Assembly (NCBI GenBank): GCA_002509745.1
Contig: DAWK01000072.1
Coordinates: 100,889-108,063, forward strand
DNA length: 7,175 bases
Origin: Methanobacteriaceae archaeon UBA349
GTDB lineage: Archaea; Methanobacteriota; Methanobacteria; Methanobacteriales; Methanobacteriaceae
Direction of reading: 5' to 3'
Shown here in pieces: positions 6,414-7,175 of the stretch (the first letter of the stretch is position 1; each line of letters opens with the position of its first letter). The position numbers and the translations under genes were made by a program. The notes under the pieces were generated by a model. That model ran no database searches. It had not been told where the DNA came from and saw only the letters and a list, made by a program, of their open reading frames with translations.

Positions 6414-7175
6414 TTATTTGGATTTAATAATAACCTGCCCTGAAACTTCAAATTTCTTTTCTAAGTCCTGAAAGTCCAGAGCATTCCCATTACAGCTTAC
6501 TTCAAATTCGACACTGAGAAATTTTTGCACTACATTTAAATTAGTTAGGGTATGCATTGTCAAATTAGATATTTCTACCTCAGATTTTCCGGCCATAGCC
6601 ATGTAAGGGATGATTTGATCACCCATGTGCTCATCAAGAGCAGATTTAGTTTTAAGAGAGTTCAATAATTCATTTGCAGCTTCTTCCCCCACAGTCTCTG
6701 CAGGTTTACCTAATTTTCCTATGGAACTACCACCTAATCTCGTATTTCCCTGTGCCCATAAAACTATGCCGGAACCTTGACCAGAATTATTAGAAGAATG
6801 TTCTATTTCAATATCAATATCATAACCTGTTTTTTTAAGAATTTTTTCTGCAGAAGATGCTTGTCGTTCAGCAACGTGAATAGGAAGATTTGAAGCGTGA
6901 GAAATACCTTTAATTGAATCTATTTCTGATTTTAATAGATTTATGGGATTAAGCTTTTTTAATGGGAAAATTTCAGCTTTTACTTCTCCTCCACCTTTAG
7001 GATAGTGGCCTCTTTTTATGAAATCTATATTGGCAGCATATCCCATTTTTTCCAATACTGGTAAAGTAACATTTTTAATATAATCTATTGATGGAGCCCA
7101 TCGAATGTCAGTTCCACCAGTAATCTGAATTTTAGAAGACTTAGAAGCAAAAGGAGCTATAATCATGAAAGATTG
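6414..7175 (-). CDS. rtcA: RNA 3'-terminal phosphate cyclase, partial at right edge (N-terminus missing)
   Basis: The C-terminal 253 residues of RtcA, which converts RNA 3'-phosphates to 2',3'-cyclic phosphates with ATP through an enzyme-AMP intermediate. Residue numbers below count from the ATG at 7166. That ATG is not the start: the upstream codons stay in frame (QSF before MIIAPFASK) and the alignment continues into the family's N-terminal repeat, so about 100 residues lie beyond the window. Conserved parts are ITGGTDIRWAPSIDYI (15-30), KRGHYPKGGGEV (51-62), HVAER (97-101), LDEHMGDQIIPYMAMAG (177-193) and MHTLTNLNVVQKFL (204-217). In the last, the histidine (codon 6554-6552) matches the adenylated nucleophile of E. 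coli RtcA (His309). The gene is convergent with birA. Its substrate here is unknown; no RtcB or RtcR partner is visible. Confidence 0.92.
   Translation of the reverse strand, partial: QSFMIIAPFASKSSKIQITGGTDIRWAPSIDYIKNVTLPVLEKMGYAANIDFIKRGHYPKGGGEVKAEIFPLKKLNPINLLKSEIDSIKGISHASNLPIHVAERQASSAEKILKKTGYDIDIEIEHSSNNSGQGSGIVLWAQGNTRLGGSSIGKLGKPAETVGEEAANELLNSLKTKSALDEHMGDQIIPYMAMAGKSEVEISNLTMHTLTNLNVVQKFLSVEFEVSCNGNALDFQDLEKKFEVSGQVIIKSK

Noticed and set aside
6399..6443. TGATGA and CTGA as boxes of a C/D guide RNA at the 3' end of rtcA
   Set aside because: The C-box purine is missing, there are no internal D'/C' boxes, no terminal stem is visible, and the D-like box lies inside rtcA coding sequence on the other strand.
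7164..7166. ATG at 7166 as the start of rtcA
   Set aside because: The frame continues upstream to the window edge, the conserved N-terminal part of the family would be missing, and there is no promoter or Shine-Dalgarno site. The gene is cut by the window, not truncated in the genome.

Overview
This window looks like chromosomal DNA from a hydrogenotrophic methanogen of the order Methanobacteriales, most likely Methanobacterium or a close relative. Four things point there. (1) The ribosomal protein operon opens with a SPOUT-class methyltransferase, followed by L3 and L4, the arrangement known for Methanothermobacter (MTH1, MTH2, MTH3). (2) A stand-alone biotin carboxylase subunit of the two-subunit archaeal pyruvate carboxylase lies next to its biotin protein ligase. 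(3) The AT-rich intergenic regions carry archaeal box A/BRE-like promoters and oligo-T terminators. (4) Shine-Dalgarno sites of the AAGGAGG type precede some genes. The genus is inferred, not proven.

Layout. Positions 1-2462, minus strand: the start of the S10/spc-type ribosomal operon, read right to left as SPOUT RNA methyltransferase (2462-1617), rpl3 (1571-561) and rpl4 (541 to beyond the left edge). A likely promoter lies near 2593-2610, and a perfect 15-bp palindrome (2526-2540) sits in the presumed leader. Positions 2698-3354, minus strand: an archaeal METTL5-type N6-adenine methyltransferase, likely acting on rRNA, with its own upstream region. Positions 3355-3662: a very AT-rich divergent intergenic region holding the promoters of the METTL5 gene and pycA. 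Positions 3663-6256, plus strand: pycA, a 134-bp gap, then birA with an N-terminal winged-helix domain. Positions 6257-6413: a convergent A-tract/T-tract double terminator. Positions 6414 to the right edge, minus strand: the C-terminal two-thirds of RNA 3'-terminal phosphate cyclase (rtcA).

There are two functional themes. The minus strand is devoted to ribosome and RNA biology: two large-subunit proteins that reach the peptidyl-transferase and exit-tunnel regions, two predicted RNA methyltransferases and an RNA end-processing enzyme. The plus-strand pair is anabolic: PycA carboxylates biotin, BirA attaches that biotin to the carrier domain of PycB (not in this window), and the holoenzyme makes oxaloacetate from pyruvate for the incomplete reductive TCA pathway.

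I see no mobile element, CRISPR array, tRNA, rRNA or sign of recent transfer, and no clearly new multi-gene system. The points most worth a second look are in non-coding DNA: the palindrome in the ribosomal operon leader, the inverted repeat bracketing the METTL5 core promoter, and short repeats upstream of birA and pycA.
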